This document shows, one piece after another, positions 54,747 through 63,118 of a stretch of DNA of 64,000 nucleotides. Source of the DNA: Xaviernesmea rhizosphaerae (GTDB lineage: Bacteria; Pseudomonadota; Alphaproteobacteria; Rhizobiales; Rhizobiaceae); the NCBI RefSeq assembly GCF_001938945.1, contig NZ_MKIO01000033.1, positions 94,268 through 158,267 on the forward strand. The letters run 5' to 3'. The notes beneath the pieces were generated by a model. That model did not search any database. It was not told where the DNA came from and worked only from the letters and a program-made list of their open reading frames with translations. The translations under genes and the position numbers were made by a program. Within the stretch, counting starts at the first letter, position 1. The number at the start of each line of letters is the position of its first letter.

Positions 54747-55639
54747 CGACGATGACCCTCGAAACCGAATTTGCCGGCCGCATCCTCTTTGACGAGACGC
54801 TGGAGCTGGGCGAAGGCCCGAGCTACGACCCGGACACCGGCACGGCCTGGTGGTTCAACATCCTTGGCCGCGAACTGCATTCGCTGCATCTGGAGAGCGG
54901 CCGCCACGCGGTGCAGTCCCTGCCCTTCCTCGGCAGCGTGCTGGCCCGAGTCGATGCCGAGAGCCAGGTGGTGGCGAGCGATCAGGGCCTGTTCCTGCGC
55001 CATCGCGCCGACGGGCGCTTCGAGAAGCTCCTGACGATCGAGGACAATCCGGCCAACCGCTCCAATGACGGGCGCGTGCACCAGAGCGGCGCGCTCTGGA
55101 TCGGCACCATGGGCCGCAAGGCCGAGGACAAGGCCGGCGCGATCTATCATGTGGCGCGCGGCAAGGTCACCCGTCTGATCGGCGACATCACCATTCCCAA
55201 TGCCATCTGCTTCTCGCCCGACGGCGCCACGGCCTATTACAGCGACACCATGGCCAACCGGCTCTATAAAGTGGCGCTCGATCCGGCGACGGGCCTGCCG
55301 ACCGGCGCGCCGACGCTGCTGGCTGAGGAAGGGCAAGCCGAGGGCGGGTTCGACGGCGCGGTCTGCGATGCGCACGGCCGGCTGTGGGTGGCGCGCTGGG
55401 GTGCCGGCGCGGTCGATGTTTATGACGCAGACAGCGGCCGGCGGCTCGAACGCCACCATCTTCCCGCCAGCCAGACCAGCTGCCCCGCCTTCATCGGCGC
55501 CAAGGCGGACCGGATGCTCGTCACCTCTGCTTATGAAGGCATGGATGCCGCCGCCCGCGACAAGGATCCGAATGCCGGCAAGACTTTCGAGCTTGGCCGT
55601 TCGGTCGAGGGAAGGTTCGAGCCGGCCTACATTCTCTGA
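54743..55639 (+). CDS. SMP-30/gluconolactonase family sugar lactonase
   Basis: Six-bladed beta-propeller lactonase of 298 residues, which should open the sugar lactone made by the SDR. The metal-ligand Glu is in ELGEGPSYDPDTG, and NRSNDGRVHQSGALWIGTMG carries the conserved Asn and Asp. Later blades contain NAICFSPDGATAYYSD and GGFDGAVCDAHGRLWVARWG, typical of the family. Its ATG overlaps the dgoA stop, making it the last gene of the operon. No clear terminator follows. The sugar could be galactono-, arabino- or another aldonolactone. Confidence 0.88.
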   Translation: MTTMTLETEFAGRILFDETLELGEGPSYDPDTGTAWWFNILGRELHSLHLESGRHAVQSLPFLGSVLARVDAESQVVASDQGLFLRHRADGRFEKLLTIEDNPANRSNDGRVHQSGALWIGTMGRKAEDKAGAIYHVARGKVTRLIGDITIPNAICFSPDGATAYYSDTMANRLYKVALDPATGLPTGAPTLLAEEGQAEGGFDGAVCDAHGRLWVARWGAGAVDVYDADSGRRLERHHLPASQTSCPAFIGAKADRMLVTSAYEGMDAAARDKDPNAGKTFELGRSVEGRFEPAYIL

Positions 55640-55817
55640 GCACGGCGGTACTCGCATGCTTTTCGGCGCCGCACCGCAAAGGTTGTGCGGCGCCAGCGCG
55701 CTGGACACGCAAATCTCACGAAGAGGTGACCGAAACGCCCGCATCGCTCGTCCCGCATTTTCCGAAAGTTCCATGCAATTTCGCTGATTCCACTCGATTT
55801 TCGTCGACATTTTTATC

Positions 55818-55842
55818 GGAACCAGTTCCAGCCTTTGGCGTT
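55818..55842 (+). promoter_or_regulatory. EcfG-type general stress response promoter
   Basis: GGAAC at 55818-55822, exactly 16 bp, then CGTT at 55839-55842: the consensus for the alphaproteobacterial general stress sigma factor (EcfG/RpoE2). It lies 72 bp before the PRC-barrel start codon. Confidence 0.75.
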
Positions 55843-55913
55843 CTCAAGGCATCACCGGTGCGGAAACGAACCCGCGCCCTGATCGACAAAGAACAAGGAA
55901 AGGTAGGTTGGAA

Positions 55914-56546
55914 ATGACCAAGAAACTCACTGCTTCTGTTGCCGCAGGCGCCCTCTTCGCCGGTCTCGTCGCTTTCGCTCCCGCAAGCTTCGCGCAGGAC
56001 GCCGCTCAGCCGGCGCAGCCGAACGCCATGCAGCCCGCGCCGATGACCAATGACGCCACCACCGGCCAGATGGGCGACAACGCCGCCAAACCGCTTGCTG
56101 GCCAGGCTGCCGATGCCGGCGCCAAGACGGGCAACTACATTACCGAGCAGGGTGCAAACCAGGTTTCGGCCAACCGCTATATCGGCCAGTCCGTTTACAA
56201 CTCCAATGACGAGAGCATCGGCGAGATCAACGACGTGATCTTCTCGACCGACGGCTCGGTCGAGGCAGCCGTGATCGGTGTCGGCGGCTTCCTGGGTATC
56301 GGCGAAAAGAACGTCGCCGTTCCGCTGGAAACCATCACCATAGCCGAAGTGCCGAATTCCAACGACATGAAGCTGACCACGCAGGAAACCTCGGACTCGC
56401 TGCGCAATGCGCCGGAGTTCAAGACCCGCTCGCAGCAGATGGCGGAATCGAACAACGGCAATGTCGATGCCTCGACGACCTCGTCGACGGCGGCTCCCGC
56501 AGGCGGCGCAGCTCCGGCTCCGGCTGCTCCGGCGACCAACAACTGA
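55914..56546 (+). CDS. Exported PRC-barrel domain protein
   Basis: A 210-residue envelope protein. A Sec signal (about residues 6-27; ASVAAGALFAGLVAFAPASFAQ) is followed by a Gln/Pro/Ala linker, then the PRC-barrel domain (about 78-155; SANRYIGQSVYNSNDESIG, EAAVIGVGGFLGIGEKNVAVP). The last 35 residues are Ala/Pro/Ser rich and disordered. PRC-barrel proteins of this form are common stress-induced secreted proteins in rhizobia. The EcfG-type promoter upstream supports general stress control. The ATG at 55914 is preferred over a TTG six bases earlier. A strong terminator follows. Confidence 0.88.
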   Translation: MTKKLTASVAAGALFAGLVAFAPASFAQDAAQPAQPNAMQPAPMTNDATTGQMGDNAAKPLAGQAADAGAKTGNYITEQGANQVSANRYIGQSVYNSNDESIGEINDVIFSTDGSVEAAVIGVGGFLGIGEKNVAVPLETITIAEVPNSNDMKLTTQETSDSLRNAPEFKTRSQQMAESNNGNVDASTTSSTAAPAGGAAPAPAAPATNN

Positions 56547-56583
56547 TCGGATAAGCCTTTACCCGATTGACTGCCTGACCGAG

Positions 56584-56614
56584 AAGAGCGGTGCCTGCCG
56601 GCGCCGCTCTTTTT
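56584..56614 (+). terminator. Rho-independent terminator of the PRC-barrel gene
   Basis: A 12-bp stem with one wobble (56584-56595 with 56600-56611), a TGCC loop, and a run of five T to 56614. Confidence 0.92.
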
Positions 56615-56711
56615 CGCTATCTGGATGCGGCGAAGCTCTCGGCCATGATCTTGAAACACGGTCCCCGAGCCGACACCGCCCGGCGCGCGCTGGCAGCGCG
56701 TGAGCCCGGCG

Positions 56712-58061
56712 TCAGGCCTTTGTGTCTCCGCGCGCAAACGGTCCGTTGAGATCCTTCAACGTCGACGCGATATCCTTGGGCCTTCCATAGAAATAGCCCT
56801 GGCCCATATGGCATCCAAGCGCTTTCAGTTTCATCGCCTCGGCCGGGGTTTCGATGCCCTCAGCGACGACCTCGAGATTAAGGCCCACGCACATGGCGAT
56901 GATCGCCTTGACGATCTGCTCGCTCGCATGGTCGTTAGCGATGCGGGAGACAAAGGAGCGGTCGATCTTGACCTTGTCGAAGGCGAAATCGCGCAGGCGG
57001 CAGAGGCTGGACTGGCCTGTTCCGAAATCGTCAAGCGCGACATGGATGCCCGCCGCCCGCATTTCCGCGACGATTTCCTGCGCCGTATCGGCATCAGCCA
57101 TGACGGCGGTTTCGGTGATCTCGATGATCAGGCGGCGAGGATCGAAGCCGGTCTGGCGGCAGATGTTGACCACGGTCGAGGCGATCGACAGATCGACGAA
57201 CTGGGCGGACGACAGGTTGAAGGAGAGGAAGATATCCTTCGGCCAGGCCAGCGCCGCGCGAAGCGCCTTGCGAAACAGCACCTCCGTCAACCTGTCGATG
57301 AAGCCGTGATCTTCCGCCAGCGGTACGAAATCGGACGGCGAGATGGTGCCGAGATCGGCATCATGCCATCGTGCAAGCGCTTCAAAGCCGACCAGGCGGT
57401 CGCCCGTCAGATCGACGATCGGCTGGAAATGCACATCCACCTCGTCGGCAATGATGGCATTGCGCAGCGCCTGCTCGATCTGCGTGCGCCGGCGCATTTC
57501 CAGTGCGATCTGTTCGCTGTAGATGGTGATCTGCGCCCGCCCGCGGCGCTTGGCGCGGTAAAGTGCGGTGCTCGCGCTTTTCATCAGCGCATCGAAATCA
57601 TCCCCGGCAAAGGGATAGATCGCGAAGCCGAAGGAGGCCGAGAGACGGATGTGACGCTCGCCGATCTCGAAGGGTGCGGCCAGAACATCCTTGAGCATCA
57701 GGCCGACCTTCTCAGCCCCCTTCTGCTCGAACACCAATGGCAGCACGAAGCCGAACTGGTCTCCCCCCACCCGCACCACGGTGGCGCCATCCGGCAGGCA
57801 GGCTTTCAGGCGGTTGGCGACCTGGCGCAGAATATCGTCGCCCGCGCGCTGGCCGAGAAGATCGTTGATCGGCCGGAACCCGTCGATATTGGCAAGCGCG
57901 ACGGTAAATGGCGCAGGATCATCCTGCCGTTCCGCGGCAAGACGGCGCACTTCCTGGTCCATCCATCCGAGATTGCCAAGCCCGGTCAGACCATCGGCCA
58001 GCCGGTCTCGCTCCGAAGCAGCTGCATGTTTTGGCTCTCGCGTGAGGAAGACAGCTGTCAT
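56712..58061 (-). CDS. Cytoplasmic GGDEF-EAL protein, probable c-di-GMP phosphodiesterase
   Basis: A 449-residue protein with no membrane segment. The GGDEF domain (about 20-185) has GGDQF at 99-103; the Glu-to-Gln change probably abolishes cyclase activity and may leave a GTP-sensing role. The EAL domain (about 195-440) keeps FEALARW, FNLSS, the acidic EITET and DDFG, KIDRSF, VVAEGIET and GQGY, so hydrolysis of c-di-GMP is likely. In DDFGTGQSSL (344-353) the usual Tyr after GTG is Gln. GGATAGAGA precedes the ATG. An AT-rich region lies upstream and may hold its control elements. Confidence 0.88.
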   Translation of the reverse strand: MTAVFLTREPKHAAASERDRLADGLTGLGNLGWMDQEVRRLAAERQDDPAPFTVALANIDGFRPINDLLGQRAGDDILRQVANRLKACLPDGATVVRVGGDQFGFVLPLVFEQKGAEKVGLMLKDVLAAPFEIGERHIRLSASFGFAIYPFAGDDFDALMKSASTALYRAKRRGRAQITIYSEQIALEMRRRTQIEQALRNAIIADEVDVHFQPIVDLTGDRLVGFEALARWHDADLGTISPSDFVPLAEDHGFIDRLTEVLFRKALRAALAWPKDIFLSFNLSSAQFVDLSIASTVVNICRQTGFDPRRLIIEITETAVMADADTAQEIVAEMRAAGIHVALDDFGTGQSSLCRLRDFAFDKVKIDRSFVSRIANDHASEQIVKAIIAMCVGLNLEVVAEGIETPAEAMKLKALGCHMGQGYFYGRPKDIASTLKDLNGPFARGDTKA

Positions 58062-58352
58062 TCTCTATCCGATTTGCGCATTTCCTGTCGTCGCGTGCAT
58101 AAAATGCGGAGAACAAACTTAACAAAATCTAACCAGCGGGATCCCGCATTCTAACAGGATGCCCGAAAAATGACAAAAATTCAGGACGCAACGCGCCTCT
58201 GCAACGATAGATTTAAGATAGTCCTCCGATGAACAACTTTAGCCGGAAACAATGAGGAAAAGAATAGCGACGTTGGTTGTATTTTAGAGAATCGGGCAGG
58301 CGAACCCTGTCGACTTCCAGGAAAAGGTGCAGATAGTATGAGTAAAACTTGA

Positions 58353-58382
58353 TATTATAAAATCAGCAGTAGTTTTATAATA
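58353..58382. repeat. Perfect 10-bp AT-rich inverted repeat
   Basis: TATTATAAAA at 58353-58362 and TTTTATAATA at 58373-58382 around a 10-bp spacer, inside the AT-rich island. Possible regulator site or cruciform. Confidence 0.6.
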
Positions 58383-58456
58383 GAAAAATGCGCTTATGGG
58401 TTTTGCCTCCGACGATCGATGGCGAAAGCAGACCACCAAAGCATCGAACTGAAAAG

Positions 58457-58556
58457 CATACGCCATGGTGCAGGACATACGGGCTTGCGCGCATTCGCGC
58501 CCCGTTCATCCGCCTGCCGCCACCCGAACGAGGGCGAGCCGTGGGTCTCATCCCTG
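58457..58556 (-). repeat. Dispersed repeat of about 100 bp, copy 2
   Basis: Reverse-complement partner of the element at the window start. GGGCGAG at 58532-58538 and CTCATCCC at 58548-58555 form the imperfect terminal hairpin. The GCAGGCGGATGAACGGGG-like stretch (minus strand) matches the other copy with scattered changes. Confidence 0.5.
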
Positions 58557-58659
58557 GTCGGAGGCCCGAGAGGTCGGATGAGCGCGCCGGCCAGGGTCGC
58601 ACAGCAGTACGTCATATCGTGTGGCCGCACGCGATCTTGTGCTCGCGGGTTTTGTTTTT

Positions 58660-58709
58660 GCGTCGGATTTCTCCGAGAACCTGAAAACGCTTTCGGTCCG
58701 ATGCCTCAG
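58660..58709 (-). repeat. Module A repeat overlapping a stop codon
   Basis: GCGTCGGATTTCTCCGAGAA, then CGCTTTCGGTCCGATGCCTCAG. The TGA of the PAS-REC gene (58708-58706) lies inside its last bases. Confidence 0.7.
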
Positions 58710-60424
58710 GGCGCAATCCGTTCGGCGGCGGGCTGGCCGGCGGCGAAGCGGTGGAACAGCGCCTCCACGCGCTCCGGGCTGACGGGCTTCATCAGGCGGG
58801 CTGGAATGGCCAGCGCCGCCATCTCCGCGGCTTCCATATCGGCGGCCTGCGTGGTCACGATCACGATCGGCGTCGGCTCCTGCGCCTCCTGCTCCTCGCT
58901 CGCCCGGATCGTCCGGATGGCGGCATGGCCGTCCATGACGGGCATGGCGAGATCCATCAGGATGAGCTTGGGATGATGGCTGCGCCAAAAGGCCACGGCC
59001 TCCTCGCCATTGACGGCGATCTTGAAGGATAGGCCGAGCCCTTCCAGGATCTGGGCGAAGACGATCTGGTTGATATCGTTATCCTCCGCAACCAGGACAT
59101 CGATCGCCGTCTGCGGCTGTGCGACAGGCGCAAGACCAGCGACCTGCGCATGAATGTCACCGACGACCTCCTGGCTGGAGAGACCTGCGGCCATGATCTG
59201 CGCGGCGAGGTCGCGCGGCGCCAGATGCAGCGAGACGGGCAGATGCGGCAGAGCGTCGAACGGCCCGGGCGGTGGGGCGCCCAGGCTCTCGTCATACAGG
59301 ATCAAATTGGGCGAAAGCGCGATGCCGGCCAGCGCCTCGTTGAGATCCTTCAGCATCGCGAAGGAATTGACGATGCCGACATCGCAGGAGAGTTCGGCGA
59401 GCGCATCGGCAAAACGCCGCTCCAAGGTCGGACAAGTCGTCACCAAGAGAATGCGCAGCCGGTAGGCGACCTCGACCGGAAGCTGGATCGCCGGCGTTTC
59501 CACGAGGCTTGACACGTCGAGCGCCTTGAAGGGATCATAGAGGTTCTGCGCCGGCTCGAAGCGGTCGATCGCGCCGCGCGGCACAAGGGCCGCACCGCTG
59601 CCCTCCATGCCCAACGGTCCGAAGCCGTCGATCAGCGGCGTCACATCGCTGAAATAGGTGACCAGCAGACCATCCGCCGGCTTTCCCACCCGGAACTTAT
59701 GGACGATTGTCCAGAGATCCTCGCCATCGGCGGTGACGATCTGCTGCGGGGCCACATGGCGCGTGCCGTTCTCAAGCACATCGCGGTCGCTGTTCTCATA
59801 GCGCTCGGCGAATTCGGCATCGACCAGATCCCAGACGGACCGGCCGAGCAGCGCCGACGCGCTCATGCCGTGCATGTCGCAGAAGGCCTTGTTGACGGCG
59901 ACATAGTTTAAATTGCGGTCCTTGACGCACACGGCATTGGGCAGTTCGTCCAGAATCCGCTCCGTCAGCTCGACGCGCTCACGGTCCTGCTGAAGCTCTT
60001 CCTCATGCAGTTTCTGCTGGGTCAGATCGGACAGGAGGACGATGCCGATGCCATTGGAAAGGCGCCGATTGCTGATGCTGACCCAGCTGCGGCGCGCCAT
60101 GCGCTCCACGCTTTCGAAGCGTTCACGCCAGTGCAGCGACAGCCGGTTGGAAATCCATTCCTCGCGGCCGACCCGCCGCCGGTTGCCTTCGACAGGGATG
60201 CCGGCTCCAAGCCCCGCATCATAAAGCGCGCCCAGATAGTCGCGCAGCCGGGTTCCCGGCTCCAGAAAGGACGGCGAGATCGGAAACAGGCCCAGCACGG
60301 CACGGGCGGCGAAGAGAAGTCGATCGTCCCGATCCCAGACCAGCACAGCCAGACCCAGGCCATTGGCCACCAGGTCGAGGATCATCGAGCTGTCCCGGGC
60401 GCGAGGCGCCGCATCATCCAACAT
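58706..60424 (-). CDS. PAS-PAS-REC-REC signalling protein without kinase domain
   Basis: A 572-residue cytoplasmic protein. The first PAS-like domain (about 15-135) and second PAS domain (about 155-265, ILDELPNAVCVKDRNLNYVAVN) are linked by a short helix. A degenerate receiver-like domain (about 322-430) lacks a clear phospho-Asp. The final receiver (about 440-560) is complete: E447/D448, phosphoacceptor D491 in ILMDLAMPVMDG, T524 region and K546 in LMKP. No histidine kinase or output domain is present, so it must be phosphorylated by, or act on, another protein. A full CtrA-type site lies upstream. The stop sits in a repeat. Confidence 0.82.
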   Translation of the reverse strand: MLDDAAPRARDSSMILDLVANGLGLAVLVWDRDDRLLFAARAVLGLFPISPSFLEPGTRLRDYLGALYDAGLGAGIPVEGNRRRVGREEWISNRLSLHWRERFESVERMARRSWVSISNRRLSNGIGIVLLSDLTQQKLHEEELQQDRERVELTERILDELPNAVCVKDRNLNYVAVNKAFCDMHGMSASALLGRSVWDLVDAEFAERYENSDRDVLENGTRHVAPQQIVTADGEDLWTIVHKFRVGKPADGLLVTYFSDVTPLIDGFGPLGMEGSGAALVPRGAIDRFEPAQNLYDPFKALDVSSLVETPAIQLPVEVAYRLRILLVTTCPTLERRFADALAELSCDVGIVNSFAMLKDLNEALAGIALSPNLILYDESLGAPPPGPFDALPHLPVSLHLAPRDLAAQIMAAGLSSQEVVGDIHAQVAGLAPVAQPQTAIDVLVAEDNDINQIVFAQILEGLGLSFKIAVNGEEAVAFWRSHHPKLILMDLAMPVMDGHAAIRTIRASEEQEAQEPTPIVIVTTQAADMEAAEMAALAIPARLMKPVSPERVEALFHRFAAGQPAAERIAP

Positions 60425-60820
60425 TCCAGCGGCCCTTCAAAGTCTTACGCCACATGACGAACCTTCCTTGCGCGCGCGCTGCCGCTCAGCGACGCGCTGC
60501 ATCCCAGGCAAAACCATGCTGACGGAAGGCGAGAAGCCTGCCGGGAAGTCTTGATCCGTTCATGTCAGCGCATGAAACCGGTCTTCCCGACCCCATTTCA
60601 TGCGGGTCAGTGCTTGGAAGTTTTACAGTTTTTCCTTAAGCGGGGCTTAAGCGATGCATGCGAGTTCGCACGATGAAGCCATTAGCGGACTAAACAAGGC
60701 AGCAGATTCTCTCCTTGCGTCCGGTTTCGGCGCGGGGCCGCACAACGGGCCTTCCTGCCTTTTGCCGGGAAAGGTGCCGCGCCCGGTTTTCAAGCGGAGC
60801 GAAATCGGCGAAAATACGCC
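60425..60820. other. Divergent promoter region of the PAS-REC gene and mutL
   Basis: 396 bp without a gene. The notable site is TTAA-N7-TTAA at 60636-60650, followed by GCATGCGAG. The AT-rich stretch just left of it (about 60620-60640) may carry a promoter. Confidence 0.45.
60636..60650. promoter_or_regulatory. Full CtrA-type site TTAA-N7-TTAA
   Basis: TTAAGCGGGGCTTAA fits the alphaproteobacterial CtrA consensus TTAA-N7-TTAA exactly. It sits 171 bp before mutL and 212 bp before the PAS-REC start. CtrA is the cell-cycle master regulator; control of either gene is inferred. Confidence 0.45.
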
Positions 60821-62758
60821 ATGGTCATTCGTCAGCTGCCAGAGACACTCATCAACCAGATCGCCGCGGGCGAGGTCATCGAGCGTCCGGCAAGCGCCGC
60901 CAAGGAGCTGATCGAGAACGCGCTGGATGCCGGCGCCCGGCGCATCGAGATTGCCACGGCCGGCGGCGGCAAGACGCTTCTGCGCATCACCGATGACGGC
61001 TGCGGCATGAGCCCGGAGGATCTGACGCTCGCCGTGCGCCGCCATTGCACCTCCAAGCTCGATAGCGATCTCAATGCCATCCGCACGCTCGGCTTTCGCG
61101 GCGAGGCGCTGCCCTCGATCGGCTCGGTCTCGCGGCTGCGCATCACCAGCCGGCCGCAGGCCGCCGGCGAAGGGGCGGAAATCCTGCTGGAGGGCGGTCG
61201 GCTGACGCCGGTGCGGCCGGCGGCCGCCAATCGCGGCACGATCGTGGAGGTGCGCGACCTGTTCTTCGCCACGCCCGCCCGGCTGAAATTCATGAAGACG
61301 GAGCGGGCCGAGGCGGCCGCCATTTCGGAAGTCGTGCGGCGCATGGCCATCGCCTTTCCCGCCGTGCGTTTCGTTCTGTCGGGCACGGACCGCACCACGC
61401 TCGAATTCGCCGCCACGGGCGACGACCGGCTGGAGCGCATCGCCCAGGTGCTGGGCCGCGACTTTCGCGAGAACGCGCTGGAGATCGATGCCGAGCGGGA
61501 GGATGTCGCGCTCACGGGCTTCATCGGCCTGCCGACCTTCAACCGGGGCAATTCGCTGCAGCAATATGCCTTCGTCAATGGCCGGCCGGTGCAGGACCGG
61601 CTGATCTTCCAGGCCCTGCGCGCGGCCTATGCCGAAACCATTCCCCAGGGGCGCTACCCCGTCGCCGTCCTGTCGATCGCCATCGATCCGGCGCTTGTCG
61701 ACGTCAACGTCCATCCGGCCAAGGCCGATGTGCGCTTTCGCGATCCGGGCCTGGTGCGCGGCCTGATCATCGGCGCCATCCGGCAGGCGCTGGCGACGGG
61801 CGGCGACCGGGCCTCGAGCACCGGGGCAAGCGGGCTGATGCGCGCCTTCCGGCCGGAGGGCGCGGCAAACTCCGCCGCCGCGCAGCCTGCCCGTCCCTTC
61901 GGCTTCCACCGCAGCGAGGCGCCACCGGGCGACTGGAGCCTGGAGCGCTCGCCCTATCGGCCCTATGCACCGGCGGGCGCCACTTTTGCGGGCGACCCTG
62001 CTGCGGCAACCAGCGCCTCTGCCCCCTCCGGCTCGCCGGACCCCTTCGGCGCGGGGCTTTCCGAGGCCTCACCCGCCCAAAGCTATGCCGACAGCGTCCA
62101 GGCCGCCTTTTCGAGCCTGCTGACGCCGTCCGCCCGCGCCGATGCGCCGCTGGCGCCGCCGGACCCGGAGGCGCTGCGCCATCCGCTCGGCGCCGCGCGT
62201 GCCCAAATCCATGAAAACTACATCGTCGCCCAGACCGAGGACGGGCTCGTCATCGTCGATCAGCACGCCGCCCATGAGCGCCTGGTGTTCGAGACCCTGC
62301 GCAAGGGCCTGCGCGAGCGGCCGGTGACGGCGCAGACCCTGCTGATCCCCGATATTGTCGACCTGCCGGAGGAGGATTGCGACCGGCTGATGGAACAGGC
62401 GGAGGCCTTCCGCCCGCTCGGCCTGTCGATCGAGCGCTTCGGCCCCGGCGCGATTGCCGTGCGCGAGACGCCGGCCATGCTGGGCAAGGTGGATGTGCCG
62501 GGCCTGATCCGCGGCCTTGCCGACGAGCTGGCGGAATGGGACACGGCCAATGGGCTCTCCGCCCGGCTGGAGCATGTGGCCGCGACCATGGCCTGCCACG
62601 GCTCCGTGCGCTCCGGCCGGCGGCTGCGGATCGAAGAGATGAACGCGCTTCTGCGCGAGATGGAGGCGACGCCGGGCTCCGGCCAGTGCAACCATGGGCG
62701 GCCGACCTATATCGCGCTCAAGCTTTCGGATATTGAACGTCTGTTCGGGCGCTCGTGA
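60821..62758 (+). CDS. mutL: DNA mismatch repair protein MutL
   Basis: GHKL-type ATPase that links MutS recognition to strand incision, 645 residues. The N-terminal ATPase has [36 protein letters not shown] and [16 protein letters not shown] variable Ala/Pro-rich linker spans about residues 325-455. The C-terminal dimer domain (about 460-640) has [12 protein letters not shown]. QxxLIP-like [11 protein letters not shown] follows, and [12 protein letters not shown] and [10 protein letters not shown] close it. I see no DQHA-x2-E-x4-E match that would certify endonuclease activity beyond the [12 protein letters not shown] motif, which is present. The start at 60821 matches the family N-terminus. 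Confidence 0.96.
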   Translation: MVIRQLPETLINQIAAGEVIERPASAAKELIENALDAGARRIEIATAGGGKTLLRITDDGCGMSPEDLTLAVRRHCTSKLDSDLNAIRTLGFRGEALPSIGSVSRLRITSRPQAAGEGAEILLEGGRLTPVRPAAANRGTIVEVRDLFFATPARLKFMKTERAEAAAISEVVRRMAIAFPAVRFVLSGTDRTTLEFAATGDDRLERIAQVLGRDFRENALEIDAEREDVALTGFIGLPTFNRGNSLQQYAFVNGRPVQDRLIFQALRAAYAETIPQGRYPVAVLSIAIDPALVDVNVHPAKADVRFRDPGLVRGLIIGAIRQALATGGDRASSTGASGLMRAFRPEGAANSAAAQPARPFGFHRSEAPPGDWSLERSPYRPYAPAGATFAGDPAAATSASAPSGSPDPFGAGLSEASPAQSYADSVQAAFSSLLTPSARADAPLAPPDPEALRHPLGAARAQIHENYIVAQTEDGLVIVDQHAAHERLVFETLRKGLRERPVTAQTLLIPDIVDLPEEDCDRLMEQAEAFRPLGLSIERFGPGAIAVRETPAMLGKVDVPGLIRGLADELAEWDTANGLSARLEHVAATMACHGSVRSGRRLRIEEMNALLREMEATPGSGQCNHGRPTYIALKLSDIERLFGRS

Positions 62759-62865
62759 CGCCCCGCGCGCATCCTCCCACAGGAGCGGGATTTGCATCAG
62801 TGACGGGCTATGATAGAGGCCGGGGCGCGCCGGGCGCGCGCATGATGAGGCGAGGTCGAAACAGC

Positions 62866-63090
62866 ATGAACCGGTTTGAACCGAGCGGCGACAGGGAAGC
62901 CAAGGTCCGCTATCTCGACGGCGATTTCCAGATCGTCCTGCCGGGCAGCCATGTCGTCTGCGCCGTCACGGGCCGTGTCATCCCCATGGAGGAGCTGCGC
63001 TACTGGAGCGTCGCCCGCCAGGAGCCCTATATCGACGCCGCCGCCGCCTTCGAGGCGGAGAAGCGGGCGGGCGCGCTGCCCAACCAATAA
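62866..63090 (+). CDS. DUF2093 domain protein
   Basis: A 74-residue soluble protein of the alphaproteobacterial DUF2093 family. It begins MNRFEPSGDREAKVRYLDGD and contains CAVTGRVIPMEELRYWSVARQE. The conserved Cys and the TGxxIPLxELRYWS segment are typical. Function unknown. The ATG at 62866 was chosen over upstream in-frame codons because the family starts there. It lies 107 bp after mutL and converges on lpxK, 28 bp away. Confidence 0.88.
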   Translation: MNRFEPSGDREAKVRYLDGDFQIVLPGSHVVCAVTGRVIPMEELRYWSVARQEPYIDAAAAFEAEKRAGALPNQ

Positions 63091-63118
63091 GACAGGTCTC
63101 CTTCCGGCATCCTTTCCC

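Larger units (their letters stand above)
58062..58705. other. Intergenic region with an AT-rich island and repeats
   Basis: 644 bp upstream of the EAL gene. About 58085-58390 is strikingly AT-rich (18 G/C of 70 in 58321-58390), with a 10-bp palindrome at 58353-58382. The right part holds the dispersed element copy 2, a B-module fragment and a module A repeat. No gene is convincing. Confidence 0.55.

Noticed and set aside
58284..58478. 64-residue minus-strand frame in the AT-rich island
   Set aside because: No ribosome site, it runs across a repeat fragment, and no family is recognisable. Chance frame in AT-rich DNA.
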